A stretch of DNA of 64,000 bases from Rhizoclosmatium globosum (GCA_002104985.1 MCGO01000171.1:1-64000); one strand, 5' to 3'; counted from the first letter of the stretch, positions 22,250 through 34,213 are shown. Numbers and translations: made by a program. Notes: generated by a model from the sequence alone, not told the origin.

Positions 22250-23634
22250 ATGGCAGCGCGAACAAGAACCCTCATCGTTGCTTTACTGTCTCTATTTGCC
22301 ATTTATTTTCTACTGCCGTCCGCTCCCTCAAATCCATCATTAAATCCATGCAACAAACCGTCATCAATATGGTACAAAGCCTGATCCCTTTCCCTTCAAC
22401 TAACTTGAACACTTTGACAGCACAATAAACCACATCTACAGCACGAAATCACCACCTGCAACCTCCAAACCATTAAAAGTACTCTACTACAACACGCACG
22501 GAGGAACAACGTCAAACCTTCTCTCCCTCCTCCCCCTCCTCACAAAACCAACCAACATCCACCTCTCCCACTTCAATCCATCCCAAATCTCAGGCTACGG
22601 AATGCCCCACTCCCGCGCAAAGTCACTCATCGAATCAGGCCACGTTTCCTGGATCTGTTCCCACGCAGACATCCTCATCATCGGCGACACAACACCGCAC
22701 GGCCGCGCGATCCTCGAAAGCTTGCTCTTAGACCCTACGCATCAATGTACCGCAAGGAAAGTTGTTGTGGAACTGACGAACCGGTTTGATTGGGATGTGC
22801 AGTGGGGACAAGACATGGATGCGTATTACACGCTCTTTAGAGAGCTTGTGAGGCAGAGTGAGAGGGGTGGGCGGTTGGAGGGGCGGATAGAGTTTGTTGC
22901 GAATAACCTTGCGGAGGGGAGGTGGATTGAAGGGCGGATTGGTGTTTCGATGGAAGGGAGGGTGAGAATTGTTCGACCGCTTGGGATTGTGAAGGGAGGT
23001 GGGTATGAGTATCCAAACGACTTGGTAAGTTCTTTCTTATTTAATATCGACGACGTAGTTGAATTGACATGGGATATAAATACAGCCTCCACAAAACAAA
23101 TCCCTCGTCGCAACACAACGCCATAAATCAAACATCCACAGTTACCTCTTGCACGAACTAAACCTCTCCGACTCACTTGCACTATTCCCATTCGGACATA
23201 AATACGGCGGCCCACAAAACCTGCTCAAGTTCAAAGCATTCCTCGAAATCCCATACCAATTCAGTACAATGAAGTTCTACGAAAACATTGCATCCGGCGT
23301 CCCACAATTAATACCCACGCCTCGATTCCTTCTTGAACTCTATTACAGCGGGTTGCATGGCCTTCCGATTTGGGATCCTGCGTATTCTCTTGCGACACTG
23401 GATCCAGGACTATTGACGAACCGATACTCACTTGAGTGGGCGAAATATGTTGACTATTATGCCCCTGAATTCGAGCCGTTTGTTTATTTGTTTGATTCGT
23501 TTGATGAGTTGGTGGCGTTGTTGGGGATGGAGGACTTAGATGTAGAAAAGAAGGTGCGAGTGAAAGGGCCGGTGTTTTATGAGACGTATCGGAAAGAGAT
23601 TGTGAGAGAGTGGGAGTTGATCCTTATGAAATAG
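22250..23634 (+). CDS. Type II membrane GT-B-like protein, copy C
   Basis: Exons 22250..22371, 22421..23024 and 23086..23634 give 424 residues. Membrane span: TLIVALLSLFAIYFLLP. Motifs: VLYYNTHGG, YGMPHSRAKSLIESGH, IIGDTTPHGRA, ELTNRFDWD, EFVANNLAE, FPFGHKYGGPQNLLKF, STMKFYENIASGVP, FEPFVYLFDSFDEL. An intron splits a Cys codon (TG|C) after the span, and a second follows the conserved YPNDL, both shared with paralogues. It starts 166 bp after copy B ends. The segment after the GT-B-like motif is unusually short, and its last exon lacks one intron present in B and E. Confidence 0.8.
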
Positions 23635-23815
23635 AAAACTGAGCATACCTTCGTTTTACTGGATTCAACAGACCACCTTGTCTTTCTAAATGATCAAAGA
23701 GCCTACCTTCCTCTTCAACTATTTAATTATCTTTCAGAATTGATTGAAATGGAAGGTTCATGATGTGATTCGTCCTTATTCAAACCTCATCTTTTTTTTG
23801 TTCCAGAAGGCCAAG

Positions 23816-25467
23816 ATGGGACACAGCACTCGCAACAACCTCTGCTTCGCACTATTCTGGTGCAAAGTACTTCTCGCGCTTCTCATTTCTCTTGGGTACA
23901 CTAAAACCCTAACCCTCTTCCTCCTCCTTTAACTAAACTGCCACCGATAACCAACACAGCGGCCTCTTTTACCTCGCGGCCCGAGTCGCAGACCTCCATT
24001 CAAAAGCCGCAAACGCCGGACCCGGAAACGCCCGTCCGCCAACAAACTTTACCGACGCAACAACCGGCGCACCAAAAGCATCCTGTGCATTCGACAGCTC
24101 AAAGGGCCTCGCTCGGCTCGAACCGGCGATAACGAACAAGCTGCTGGCCGGGTATTCCCTGGACTGGTCCTATGAAGTCCCTAGGACACTTGAATCGAAG
24201 ATGGACGGTATCTCGGCGCCGGTCTTGTAAGTCGGTCTTGTACCCTGAAAGCCTTGGTTAACGTGTCTTGTTCACCAGTAATGCCTTCATGCAGATTCGT
24301 TACAACTATACTGTAACTAATGATTTCAATGGCTACGCTTTTGATTATAACACTCTCAACTGGTTTGGCTCAGAATGTGGAAAGACTGGTGCAATGCTCT
24401 TGTTCACCCTTGAACCAGACGAGGGTTTCGATGGACTCACGGATGTCCACTATGCCCAAGTCGCTGATGCCCTCACAATGATTAACCAAAAGTACTCTGT
24501 CCCGGTCTTGTTGCGTTTTGCTCATGAAATGAATGGTGACTAATTTCAGCCACCACCACTGATTTTAAACTTGATGTCCAATTCATAGGAAACTGGTGCA
24601 CGTACTGCCTTAAGCCAACTGCTTTCAAAGATAATTTCAGAAGAATGGCAAACCTTATTAGAGCCCGAACCAATATGACTGGTATTATTTGCATGCTCTA
24701 AGCTTCTCCAAGTATTAATTATTTCATACGTAGCCATGGTCTGGGGTCCAAATGTTGGAATCGCGTATCCATTTTCTGATGTTCGTCCTGATATTCCAAC
24801 ACCTACTGCTGCCAACAATCCCGACTTTGCTATCCTTGACACCAATGCCAATGGAATTATTGATCCTTTAGATGATCCCTACACTCCGTTCTATCCAGGA
24901 GATGATGTGGTGGATTGGGTAGCGCTCTCCGTCTATAACTATCCTCTGAAAGGCTGTTATAACTGTGCCGTCCCACCAACATTTTTCCATGATTATCTTA
25001 CGGGAACTGGTGATGTCCTCCAGTATGTTGTTGGGAATGATTGGAACAACCCAGCCTTTGCGAAAGTACACGACTTCTACGCAATGTTTTCAGCAGATAC
25101 AGTGCACCAGAAACCGCTTATGATTCCTGAGTCTGGAGCTCCATACGGTCCCCTCTGGACCGCGAATCAAGCGGGTGCAACAAAACCGGTTGTTGACGAG
25201 AACACAATCAAGGCTGGATGGTGGAATCAAATCTTGTCGCAAACGACTCTCCAATCGTATCCGAAATTGAAGCTTGTCACAAACTACGAGGACCAGAAGG
25301 TGCAAGATGTTTTCCAGACAAATCAGCCAACTATTCAGGATTGGAAAGTCACCAACACTTCAAGTCAGTTGAGTATGTGGAAGCCACTTATTAAGGGCTT
25401 CAGCGCATACTTACCACAGAGTAACGATTTGAAGTATGGTTGTGATGGGTCTGTGACATTGAGTTGA
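23816..25467 (+). CDS. GH26-type glycoside hydrolase (mannanase-like)
   Basis: Exons 23816..23895, 23960..24226, 24279..24535, 24589..24681 and 24734..25467 give 476 residues. The hydrophobic N-terminus (VLLALLISLG, split by an intron) is a signal peptide or anchor. The acid/base motif HEMNGNW is rebuilt across an intron (24536-24588). The nucleophile candidate is Glu in MIPESGAP. DDVVDWVALSVYNYP matches the barrel strand before it. GH26 enzymes hydrolyse beta-mannan or related beta-glucans; substrate choice is not readable here. A Ca-binding-like DTNANGIIDPLDD loop lies mid-protein. It sits between the glycosyltransferase tandem and a chitinase, fitting wall remodelling or plant and algal polysaccharide use. 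Confidence 0.8.
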
Positions 25468-25672
25468 TTTGGATTTATTTGCATATATGAACTTTGAATT
25501 CCCTTCCCCTTCCCTTTTCTTTTAGTTATCTTTTATATTGCTTTTGGATAATAAAGTCAGTATTTATTCCAACTCCAAGTTAAGAATTAGAGAGAACTCA
25601 TTTATTTGTATTAGTCTAACAGAGAAAATCACAGAATATCCGCCACGCATCACTCGATCATTCACTACATCT

Positions 25673-27265
25673 TTACAAAGCAGCACCAACAGTTTGCATC
25701 CAAGTACCAATTGGGTTGTCCAAGTTCAATTGCCAACCCATGATTCCAGCATCCCAGCCCTTTCCTCTAGCCTGAGCAACACAAGTCGCTAACAAGCTTG
25801 GAGCCATGTAACCAGTGTTAGTCGCGCCAGCTGGAGTAATTGGCTTTCCAATAACAAGCTTGTTCAATGGAACACCCTGAGCCGCAATCTCGAACAAAGC
25901 CGTTCCGTTAAAGAAGCCAATCGACTTGTTCAAAAGCCCATCGCAGTCTGCGTAATCCGTGCTGCCTTGGTTGTAAAACTGCACGTTGTAGAAGTCAATC
26001 AAGTTTCCGACTTGCTGATCGACAGTGAGATAAGCGCCGTTCGGGTACTGCTTTGTGTTCTTGACAAAGTAGGGAGCTTGTGGGGCGTGTGAGATGATAT
26101 ACTGTGGCGAAGGAAGACGAAGACGAAGCTGAGTGGTGAACTTGATCAGCCAAGCCTCGCCAGTTCCGTTCTCCATCGCCGCGTTATCCTCCCAATCGAT
26201 ATCAGCACCGTCAAGAAGGTTCGCAACAACATAGTCGGCAAGCTGGTTCGCAATGGCAACCGGGTCCGAACCAGTTGGCATGTCCGTGGCTCCAAATGCA
26301 CTGACAATAAGCGCCTTTCCAGCATTGTGGAACGCGTTCACGTAAGTCTGCTTCGTGTTCACATCCAACTGGGTCCAGTAGTAAGCTGTATCGTAAGGCC
26401 CGTTACGCAACCAGAACGCAAGGTTGAACACATTGTAAGCACCTGCGCTAGCTGGCGCGTATCCAGGAACACCAATCGAAGCCGGATAAGCTGCATCCTG
26501 CACGTACTGCGTGTTATCGTTATACACAACCTTCTTAGGACCCGTGATTGGCTTGAATGGAATAGGCGTGACACTTGGCTTCACGACTCCAGTTGGCTGG
26601 GGAGGGGTAACACAGTTTCCAGAGGCGCCAGAGATCTGACAGACGGTGTTGGATGTGTTGCAGTTGAGAAGGACGCCCCAGAAGAGAGAGTTTCCAGTGT
26701 ATGAACATTGGAGGAGCTGGTTGTTGGAGTCACAGGCGTATGCAGCGAATGCGGAACAGGAAGCGCCGGAGGATGGACCTGTGGATGATCCAGCTGTAGT
26801 GGTGGTTTGGACAACAACTGCACTGGTGGTGGTTTGGACCGGAGCAGCAGTTGTAGTTGTAGTAGTAGTGGTGGTGGTGGTGGTGGTAGAAGTGGTGGAG
26901 GATGTTGTAGTTTTCACAGGGGCTGCAGTAGTAGTTACGACCGCAGCAGCAGTAGTTGTAGTTGTAGTAGTAGTGGTAGTGGTAGTGGATGTCTTGGCAG
27001 CCGCAGCAGTAGTCGAAACAACAGTTCCACAAGGTCCAAGAATAGTCCACTGCTTATAGTCACTTGGAGCTCCAGCATTTCCCGCAAGGTTGGGCGCCTG
27101 ACTCGCAAGCGCGTCTACATACCAATTCGCTTTGTAATTCACATTGGCAACGCTAACTTGATCACCACCCTGATAGATCTTTGTCGAAGTGTATGCTGGT
27201 GCACAAGCAGTTTGAGCGTTGGCAAGGAGTGCAGAGAGGGAAGCAACAAGGAAGGCAAGCTGCAT
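25673..27265 (-). CDS. Secreted GH18 chitinase with chitin-binding modules
   Basis: Single exon, 530 residues. It has a signal peptide (LAFLVASLSALLANAQ). A CBM5/12-like module at about 19-78 (IYQGGDQVSV, ANWYV, WTILGPC) is followed by Thr-rich linkers from about 85-165, then a Cys-rich module (CSAFAAYACDSNNQLLQC) resembling fungal chitin-binding CBM19. The GH18 barrel carries the catalytic signature DGADIDWE, with the last Glu as proton donor, and ends with MGWQLNLDN. It would cleave chitin outside the cell, for wall remodelling or nutrition. The start chosen is the ATG directly before the signal peptide; an upstream in-frame start would add 25 polar residues. It converges with the GH26 gene 205 bp away. 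Confidence 0.9.
   Translation of the reverse strand: MQLAFLVASLSALLANAQTACAPAYTSTKIYQGGDQVSVANVNYKANWYVDALASQAPNLAGNAGAPSDYKQWTILGPCGTVVSTTAAAAKTSTTTTTTTTTTTTAAAVVTTTAAPVKTTTSSTTSTTTTTTTTTTTTTAAPVQTTTSAVVVQTTTTAGSSTGPSSGASCSAFAAYACDSNNQLLQCSYTGNSLFWGVLLNCNTSNTVCQISGASGNCVTPPQPTGVVKPSVTPIPFKPITGPKKVVYNDNTQYVQDAAYPASIGVPGYAPASAGAYNVFNLAFWLRNGPYDTAYYWTQLDVNTKQTYVNAFHNAGKALIVSAFGATDMPTGSDPVAIANQLADYVVANLLDGADIDWEDNAAMENGTGEAWLIKFTTQLRLRLPSPQYIISHAPQAPYFVKNTKQYPNGAYLTVDQQVGNLIDFYNVQFYNQGSTDYADCDGLLNKSIGFFNGTALFEIAAQGVPLNKLVIGKPITPAGATNTGYMAPSLLATCVAQARGKGWDAGIMGWQLNLDNPIGTWMQTVGAAL
26800..27010 (-). repeat. Thr-codon microsatellite in chitinase linker
   Basis: Two blocks of (ACN) Thr codons encode poly-Thr/Ala linkers between the chitin-binding modules. 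Such runs are length-variable by replication slippage. They are in frame and keep the chitinase open. Confidence 0.7.
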
Positions 27266-28412
27266 CGTGACGGACGTGATCTGAAGATAGTGGATAGGTT
27301 GGCATGGCTCATTTAAACTTGCTGTCTGCTTTCCCAGCACCTGCTGATCAGTCCATCTGACCAGTCACATGGAAGCGGTGCCTCCGCGACTAATCACGAA
27401 AAAATTGCCAAGGACAGATGAGTGCTGATAGTGGATCGTCGATTCTTGTCTTAGACGTTACCAATAGCGTTGATATTGGTCGTCTGTTTCATGGATGAGA
27501 GCCATTAGTCACTCTGACTAGAAGTCGACTTATCTAAGAAACGTCCCATCTTCTCTCTCTCTGTGAAGTAAAGTCTCACCACTGCTGTTCACATATGTTT
27601 ATTCTGATATAACAATCAAAAATTGCCTCGGGCATTTTCGCTTTGTTGGACAAGGTGATTGTGTTGGTTGCAATGCAAAACGAAAAAACATCCTCCAAAC
27701 ATCACTTCCCTCGAATTCCTCAACTGTGCAGCTCCGCTCTCGTCCTGTATGACAGCGCAGACTGTACTGGTTATGCCTCCTTGTCACCTATCTCACTTCT
27801 GTGACAGAAAAGTGTCAACGTGCTTCTCCTTTCAATCATTCCCCCGATCTTTCTCTTCCCCTGTTGCGAACCACCATATGCATAAGATGAAATCTTGACA
27901 ATTTGCACGTCAGTAATAGGAGCTACTACTCCGTTGATTGTACAAAATATACCCAAGTTTCTGATTCATTTGGTAGCAACTTCCATTCCGTTTCCCTTCC
28001 CTGCTCTACTCTATACCCTCAATCAGCTTTACGATTTGACGGTACGGTTATGAGTCTCGCCTGTTTCCTAATAAAATAATTGGCAACACACATCCCTTTT
28101 TTCCTTTCAGGTCTCTGCCTCATCTCTCTTGGCCGATACACTAGCCGTCGATATTATTCCGTTTCTTCAAATCCTTATCGGTTTGAGTATTATCCTGCAT
28201 ATATCCGTTTTTCAAAAGTATAACTTTTTACTCTTGTCTAATTAGTTCGTTCCAAATAATAAAATAATAAGAAAAAAGATTGGGTCATGGGTTTTCTATG
28301 TAGTTGTTGGCCTTCTTGACAAATCGGTTTCCAACTGTACAACCCAATCACTGAGCATAACGCCACCCATGCATATCAATAAAAGAACCCTTATAAATAG
28401 TCATATTTAGTT
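27266..28412. other. Intergenic ~1.1 kb, no supported gene
   Basis: Contains the chitinase promoter at its left end. A possible exon lies at 28111-28220 after a TTTCAG acceptor (frame VSASSLLADTLAVDIIPFLQ), with a potential donor GTACGG at about 28040, but no start or consistent upstream exon was found. Poly-pyrimidine tracts are common. Otherwise nothing recognised. Confidence 0.3.
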
Positions 28413-30014
28413 TTAATTACTCAACCCAACAACCTTCACCCCATCAAACCCCATATCCCTAAACAACAAAGCCCACCCCTCCAAAATCCGGCCCCGATAC
28501 TCTCCATAAAACAAAGGCCCCCTCTCCCGAACCTTCTTCCAATCAACCTCCGCACCCGTCCGCTTCTCCGCAACACTCTGCAACTCCTGCACATTATCAA
28601 AGTAATACACATACGGTGCAAACAACGGATCATAATAATCCATATACGCACTCCACGCGGGGAACCCGGGAACAAGCATAACCGCTTCATCCGCGTCCTT
28701 TGTCCCCGGCGCGGGAAACTCCTTCACAAGGCGTGGGTAGATGCAATGCGTGAAGTGGAGGTTTGCAGCGAGGAGGGACTCGAAGAGACGCGGTGTGGGT
28801 ATGAATTGGGGGACTCCGTAGGCGATGTTTTCGTAGAACTTCATTACGGAGTATTGGTAGGGGACGTCGATGAAGCCTTTGAATGCGAGGAGGTTTTGTG
28901 GGCCGCCGTATTTGTGGCCGAAGGGGAAGATTGTGAGGGGGATTTTGTGGATGTCGCGGAGGATGTGGAAGATGTTTGTTGTGTCGTGGGTGCGGGATGC
29001 GAAGGTTTCGTTGCTTGGAGGAGGCTATTTTGTTGACCGTGATTGGGAGGTTTGGTTAGTAATGCCTCAGTGTGTGGTATATCTGTTTTCGGCGATATCT
29101 TGTCACCCTCAAACTCACTCTCTATCGATATCGTTCTCGCTCTCGCTCTCCATCAATTCAAATTAAAAACTCATAACGACACATACCAAATCGGAAGGAT
29201 ACGGAAAATCGCCAGAAATCCCAATCGGCCTCAACAACCTCACATCCTTCATTTTCGTCTGCGTAAAGAACTCGACATACGGTTTCTCCAAGTTATTATT
29301 CGCAACCCAAAAGACGTCCTGACTTCGTTCCTTAATCAGTCGCCTCACAAGACCATAATATGCATTCCTGTCCTTGATATCCCAATCAAATCGATTGGTC
29401 ATTTCCACAACCAATTTCGACCGACACCGACGAGCAGGAGATCTCTCGACCATACTTTGCAGTAACGCCCTTCCATGAGGAACAGTGTCCCCAATAATGA
29501 TCACGTCATATTGCGAACAGATCCACTCAACATGGCCAGCCTGTATAAGTTTCTTTGCTCGTTTCGCCGTCATTCCGTAGTTTGTAATCAGTTTTGGGTT
29601 GAAGATGTCAAGATTGAGGTTGAGGGATTGCATGATGCCCTTCATGTTTTCGTTTGTGCCGCCGTGGGTGTTGTAGTAGAGAACTGAGGGGCGTGTTGAA
29701 GAAGATGAGGTATTGAGGGCATGTTTGATGGCGCCTGGTTGTTGTTTGAGGAAGGAAGGAAGGAAGGGTAGGATATCAGTTATTTTGGACATGACCAGCG
29801 GGTATTTGTATTTACAGTTTTCCTTCGAATTGCAAACCAGTTTCGGATCAGGTTTCAAGTCCGGCGGATAATCAGCGAAGTGGATGCCTCGTCTCCCGAC
29901 AAAGAGCGAGACAGTTGCCAGCACAAGCCCAGCTGCCAAACTGCCAAAAAGAACTATCTTCAGCCTTCGCGGAACACTTTGGAAGTGGGAAGCAAGATTC
30001 AGCAACGGGATCAT
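28413..30014 (-). CDS. Type II membrane GT-B-like protein, copy D
   Basis: Two exons, complement(28413..29024, 29187..30014), give 479 residues. The single intron (162 nt, long for this locus) follows the conserved YPSDL, the same site used in copies A, C and E. Membrane span: IVLFGSLAAGLVLATVSLFV. Motifs: VLYYNTHGG, YGMTAKRAKKLIQAGH, IIIGDTVPHGRA, EMTNRFDWD, FWVANNN, FPFGHKYGGPQNLL, MKFYENIAYGVPQFIPTPRL and MDYYDPLFAPYVYYFDN. It lost the Cys-codon intron. It is divergent from copy E with only 94 bp between starts. Confidence 0.82.
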
Positions 30015-30108
30015 GATTAGTCAATTGGTTTTGTTAGAAGTTTCGTTCTAAAGAAAGAAACTGAATCAAAATATCAATTTCATTAGCAATATCGATATCA
30101 ATTCCAAT
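30015..30108. promoter_or_regulatory. Short bidirectional promoter of GT copies D/E
   Basis: The 94-bp gap separates two divergent paralogue start codons. It contains an imperfect repeat of ATATCAATT/ATCGATATCAATTCC. The two genes probably share control elements. Confidence 0.45.
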
Positions 30109-31703
30109 ATGGACATTGAACTGATCAAGGCTACTATCTTGTCGCTTTGGACACGGACCCCCAAGAGGTTTAAGGCAATGGCAGTGGGTCTGGTAGCCCT
30201 GCTGTTAGTTGTATCACTTGTGTGGGACTCAATTGAACTGTTTGAACCTCCGCTGACTAATCAATGCAATCAACACACTCCAGACTGTTTGTTTTCCCCC
30301 TTCCATTATCTTGCATGAATCTGACATTGATCCAGGCATTGTATCACACCAGAGCCTGTCACCCACAACCTCAAACCCACCCAAACCACCCACAAAACCA
30401 TCAATTCTCTACTACAACACACACTCAGGCGCCGCAGACAACATCGCCCACGTCGCATCGTCCCTGTCCCTGCCCCTCTCCCACTTCAACCCATCCCAAG
30501 TAACTTCCTACGGAACATCCCACTCCCGCGCAAAGGCACTCATCAATTCTGGACACGTTAAATGGATCTGCTCACTTACGGACGTCATCGTTATTGGTGA
30601 CACCATCCCACACGGCCGGGCTATCCTCCTCTCCTTCCTCGACACGGACCCGTCAAAATGGTGTTCCGCGCGTGTTGTGGTGGAAATGACGAATCGGTTT
30701 GATTGGGATGTGAAGGATAGGCGGAGGTATTATCGGATGGTGAGGGAACTGGTGAGACGGTCGGAATTGGATTTGAAGGGACGTCTTGTTTGGGTGGCGA
30801 ATAATAATGTGGAGCAGGCGTTTGTTGAGTGGAAGGTGAGGGATTTTTATTTATGTTTTGAAGGATCGTTCATTGGGTTTTACATAACTTTCCTGTGACA
30901 GATTGGTGCCAAGTTCCCAAAACCGATTCGCGTTCTTCGTCCAGTCGGACTTGCAGAAGATTACGAATACCCAAGCGATTTGGTATGTATTTTGCATCGG
31001 CCCCCCGTACCCGAAGTTTCTAATAATCAAAATAGCCAAACCCATCCATTGACCATTTCGCATCCCGAACTCACGACACAACCCACATTTTCGAGGAAAT
31101 CCGCGATAAACACAAGATCCCACTCACAATATTCCCTTTCGGTCATAAATATGGCGGCCCCAAGAATCTACTCAGATTCAAGGGATTCATTGACATTCCC
31201 TACCAATACTCTGTCATGAAGTTCTACGAAAACATTGCCTACGGAGTCCCTCAATTCGTTCCAACCCCTCAGTTTTACGAGAAACTAGTAAACGTGAGTG
31301 TTTTCATGTCTTTCACCTGCACCAGATCTCATACCTCCTATTCCAATCCAAATAACAGACCAAACACCATTTCACACATTGCATCAAAGTGCCCGACTTG
31401 CTCCACTTCCCAACGTTGGACGAGCTTGAAAAGACGAAACCAAATTCACAAACAATCGGCATCATCCGTGATTTCCCCGAATGGAGCGGATACATGGACT
31501 ATTACGATCCTCTCTTTGCGCCGTACGTGTACTATTTCAATTCATGGGAAGAGTTGCGCGAGATTGCAGGGAGGGAGAGAGTCAAAGATGTAGATTGGAA
31601 GAGGGTACGTGAATCCGGCCCCGCATTCTACAATGCGTATCGGAAATCAATTCTGGATGGATGGAAGGATGTATTTGTGAATGAGTTTGGATTTACTCCA
31701 TAA
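30109..31703 (+). CDS. Type II membrane GT-B-like protein, copy E
   Basis: Exons 30109..30286, 30336..30835, 30902..30982, 31036..31293 and 31359..31703 give 453 residues. Membrane span: AMAVGLVALLLVVSLVW. Motifs: ILYYNTHSG, YGTSHSRAKALINSGH, VIGDTIPHGRA, EMTNRFDWD, VWVANNN, FPFGHKYGGPKNLLRF, MKFYENIAYGVPQFVPTP and MDYYDPLFAPYVYYFNS. The first intron splits a Cys codon T|GC just after the span, as in copy B. The catalytic role is inferred from the GT-B-like C-terminal motif. The head-to-head pair with copy D points to a local inverted duplication. Confidence 0.82.
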
Positions 31704-31755
31704 ATAATAAACTGAGTAATAATGATTTGATTTGGATCCCAAAAAAAGGGAAGAA

Positions 31756-32450
31756 ATGCAACGCCTCTTCACTTCATCAGCATCTTCTGGCCTAACGCAC
31801 CTCACCCGATCGGCCTCATTCTCCGCCATCCACAGTTTGCGGGTGTGTCGAACAGCCTCAATTAGTCATCATCAAGCATCACCGATTTCAATGACAAGAC
31901 AGTTCTCAACACCGTCTTCCGCACCTTCGTCAAAGCCACTGAACATGGACGCAATTGTCACTCAAAAGAAACCAAGTCGTCTTTCGAGGAAAGCTGCCCT
32001 GACTCTGGTTGGTTCTCTTTCTCTTCTTTCTGACTAGCTAGGGTTATTAAACCCACACAACATCTAGACGCCGGCTGCTGTAGCTCGTCTCAGAGAACTC
32101 TACAGCGACGATCCCTCAACGCCAAAGCTGCTCAAGGTATGTTCCACCTTAATACATTACGTAATGTAATAACCCAAACACTCTCTCTTTTCTTTAAACA
32201 GGTCGGAACTCGGAAAAAGGGCTGCTCAGGCCAAACATACTCCCTCGAATACGTGTCCCCTTCAACACTTTCAAAGCTCGATGAAATCGTAGAACAGGAT
32301 GGCGTGAAGGTGCTGATTGACTCGAAGGCGCTGTTTTCGTTGATTGGGAGTGAGATGGACTTTACGCAGGACGAATTGAGCAGTACTTTTGTGTTTAATA
32401 ACCCGAATGTGAAGGAAATGTGTGGGTGCGGGCAGTCGTTTATGGTGTAG
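31756..32450 (+). CDS. ISA1: Mitochondrial Fe-S assembly protein, IscA/Isa1 type
   Basis: Exons 31756..32007, 32068..32136 and 32202..32450 give 189 residues. The first about 80 residues are Ser/Arg-rich with few acids, a mitochondrial presequence. The A-type scaffold domain starts at LTLTPAAVARLREL and has the three conserved cysteines, in KKGCSG and in MCGCG near the C-terminus. The protein carries [4Fe-4S] clusters to mitochondrial aconitase-type and radical-SAM enzymes. The first intron uses a GTTGGT donor. ISA1 rather than ISA2 is inferred from the GCSG and CGCG pattern. Confidence 0.9.
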
Positions 32451-32654
32451 ATTTTAAATGGAAGTGGACAGAGAGAGGGGCTCTATGGCTTTTGCAATAT
32501 ATCAACACTATTTGGCAACTGAAATAAAAAGAACCAAGTTACTTCATTGAAATAGCAAGTAATGTGGAAAAGGGAACATCGGGTGATTTTCTGGTGAATC
32601 AAAGTCCTCAAAACCTATCCTCTTTTCCTTTTTTTTCATCACCTGAAACAAAGG

Positions 32655-33404
32655 ATGTCAGGACTGCAAAAGTACGCCTCCCCTCCCTTTCCACTTCCCC
32701 TTCATACTATCAAACATCTGGTCTAACGGTCCGTCTTCCCCCCACTAGCAAAGTCTTATCGCCAAAGACCCGTTTGCCGACCTCGGTGACGACAATGAGT
32801 TAGAAGTACAACAAGGCTACATCCGTGAGTATTCAACCTCCCTTTCACCCTCCTACCACATCCCTTTAGCTTGTTAGTCGACTATCGTTACTTTATGTAT
32901 CGAGCTAGCTTGAAACAAGAAGGAAGTCGCTGGGACTTGATGATTCAATTCCAATCACACTGAAAATCCTGAGTGGCTCGCGCGGGACCCTCGTTTTGAG
33001 AGTCTCCCCACGTTGATTTTTAAATAGTCATAGTTACACTGATCCCAGCACTCTTCGTCCTCCTTCGCTTTGAGAAACTTTTCACTTTTTCCCCCTTACC
33101 ACACACACCCCTTCCACATCCATAACAAACTTAACTGACCCTTTCACCTCTTTCAGACGTCCGTATTCAACAACGTAACGGTCGTAAAACTCTTACAACG
33201 GTACAAGGAATTCCATACGAGATTGACCCCAAGAAGGTTCTCAAGGCGTTCAAGAAGCAGTTTGCGTGTAACGGAAACATTATTGAGGATGAGGAGCATG
33301 GAGAGTGTATTCAGCTGCAGGGTGACCAGAGAGCCAAGGTCTTGCAGTTTTTGACGGAGCAGGAGATTAGTACGAAGGAGAAGGTTAAGATTCACGGTTT
33401 CTAA
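32655..33404 (+). CDS. SUI1: Translation initiation factor eIF1
   Basis: Exons 32655..32671 (17 nt), 32754..32824 and 33157..33404 give 111 residues starting MSGLQNLIAKDPFADLG. The SUI1 core is complete (HVRIQQRNGRKTLTTVQG, ACNGNI, IQLQGDQRAKV, ending KIHGF). eIF1 binds the 40S P-site region and enforces start-codon selection. The second intron is 332 nt, long for this locus. The first intron acceptor is CAAAG at 32753; the nearer CACTAG would break the frame. Placement is typical of a single-copy housekeeping gene. Confidence 0.95.
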
Positions 33405-33936
33405 ACTGTTTGAGTCTTGGTTCGTCTTCATTCTATATCTTTCTATTTCATATTTCTCACTTTTGCTTGCTGTATTATAATACATGATTGTATTTGACCC
33501 TATTTGTTTTGATGAACCAGCATCACGGTATATGATGAAATTTCCATTAAGTCGCATGGATTGGTTAGAACAATGGATCATTCCGAAGCTCTTGCGTTGT
33601 TCAAATTATTCCGAGGACTTATTGTGATACTCTGTGTCGAATCGTTGGCTACAACGAATCTTCTGACTTTTCATTACTCAATAATAATATGAAAAATAAC
33701 GACGTGAATCTTAACTGGACGTCTATTCAACTATTGGATGTAAGCCAATATTGTACAGATCAGATATGGGAAAGCAATTTTTTGCATTTAAAAACCTCCG
33801 CTGACTGCACTCTTGTCCGATCATGGTTTGTTTGCCGCAAAGAGGCAGAAGAATTTATATCAGAAGGAGCGAGTCCTATTTTGGGATAAAGACTTCGACG
33901 ACCATCCTGTTCAAACCATGACGAGGTTGCCCCCAA
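33405..33936. other. Intergenic, nothing recognised
   Basis: AT-rich sequence downstream of eIF1 with only short, featureless open frames on both strands. Confidence 0.35.
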
Positions 33937-34012
33937 GGGAATAAGATACAGGGAGGGTCACGACTCCTTTTTTGGCTTTTTCCGATGTTCGATGTCAGGC
34001 CATTTTGCTCAC
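33937..34012 (+). repeat. Inverted repeat, left arm
   Basis: This segment, starting GGAATAAGATACAGGGAGGG and continuing through TTCCGATGTTCGATGTCAGG, recurs on the opposite strand at 35177-35252 with few mismatches over about 76 bp. The two arms enclose about 1.16 kb. The arms could be ends of a non-autonomous element or an inverted duplication. Confidence 0.65.
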
Positions 34013-34213
34013 CTGAACTTTGAGGAAATCAAGGATACGTCACGGAAAGCGCTCTCACCTCACCTACAACAACAACAGCGTCGATCCGAATACACAGGTG
34101 TGTAGCTTAGACGGTATACTATCGATTGATGTTTGATTTGGGCTGATTGGGTTTGGTTTAAAGCAGCTACCTTCTCTTCTACACTTGCAACACTCTACAA
34201 GAAGCTGGCCGGT

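Noticed and set aside
26646..27316. Val- or Ser/Gly-rich frames on the plus strand
   Set aside because: Antisense shadows of the Thr-rich linker of the secreted chitinase.
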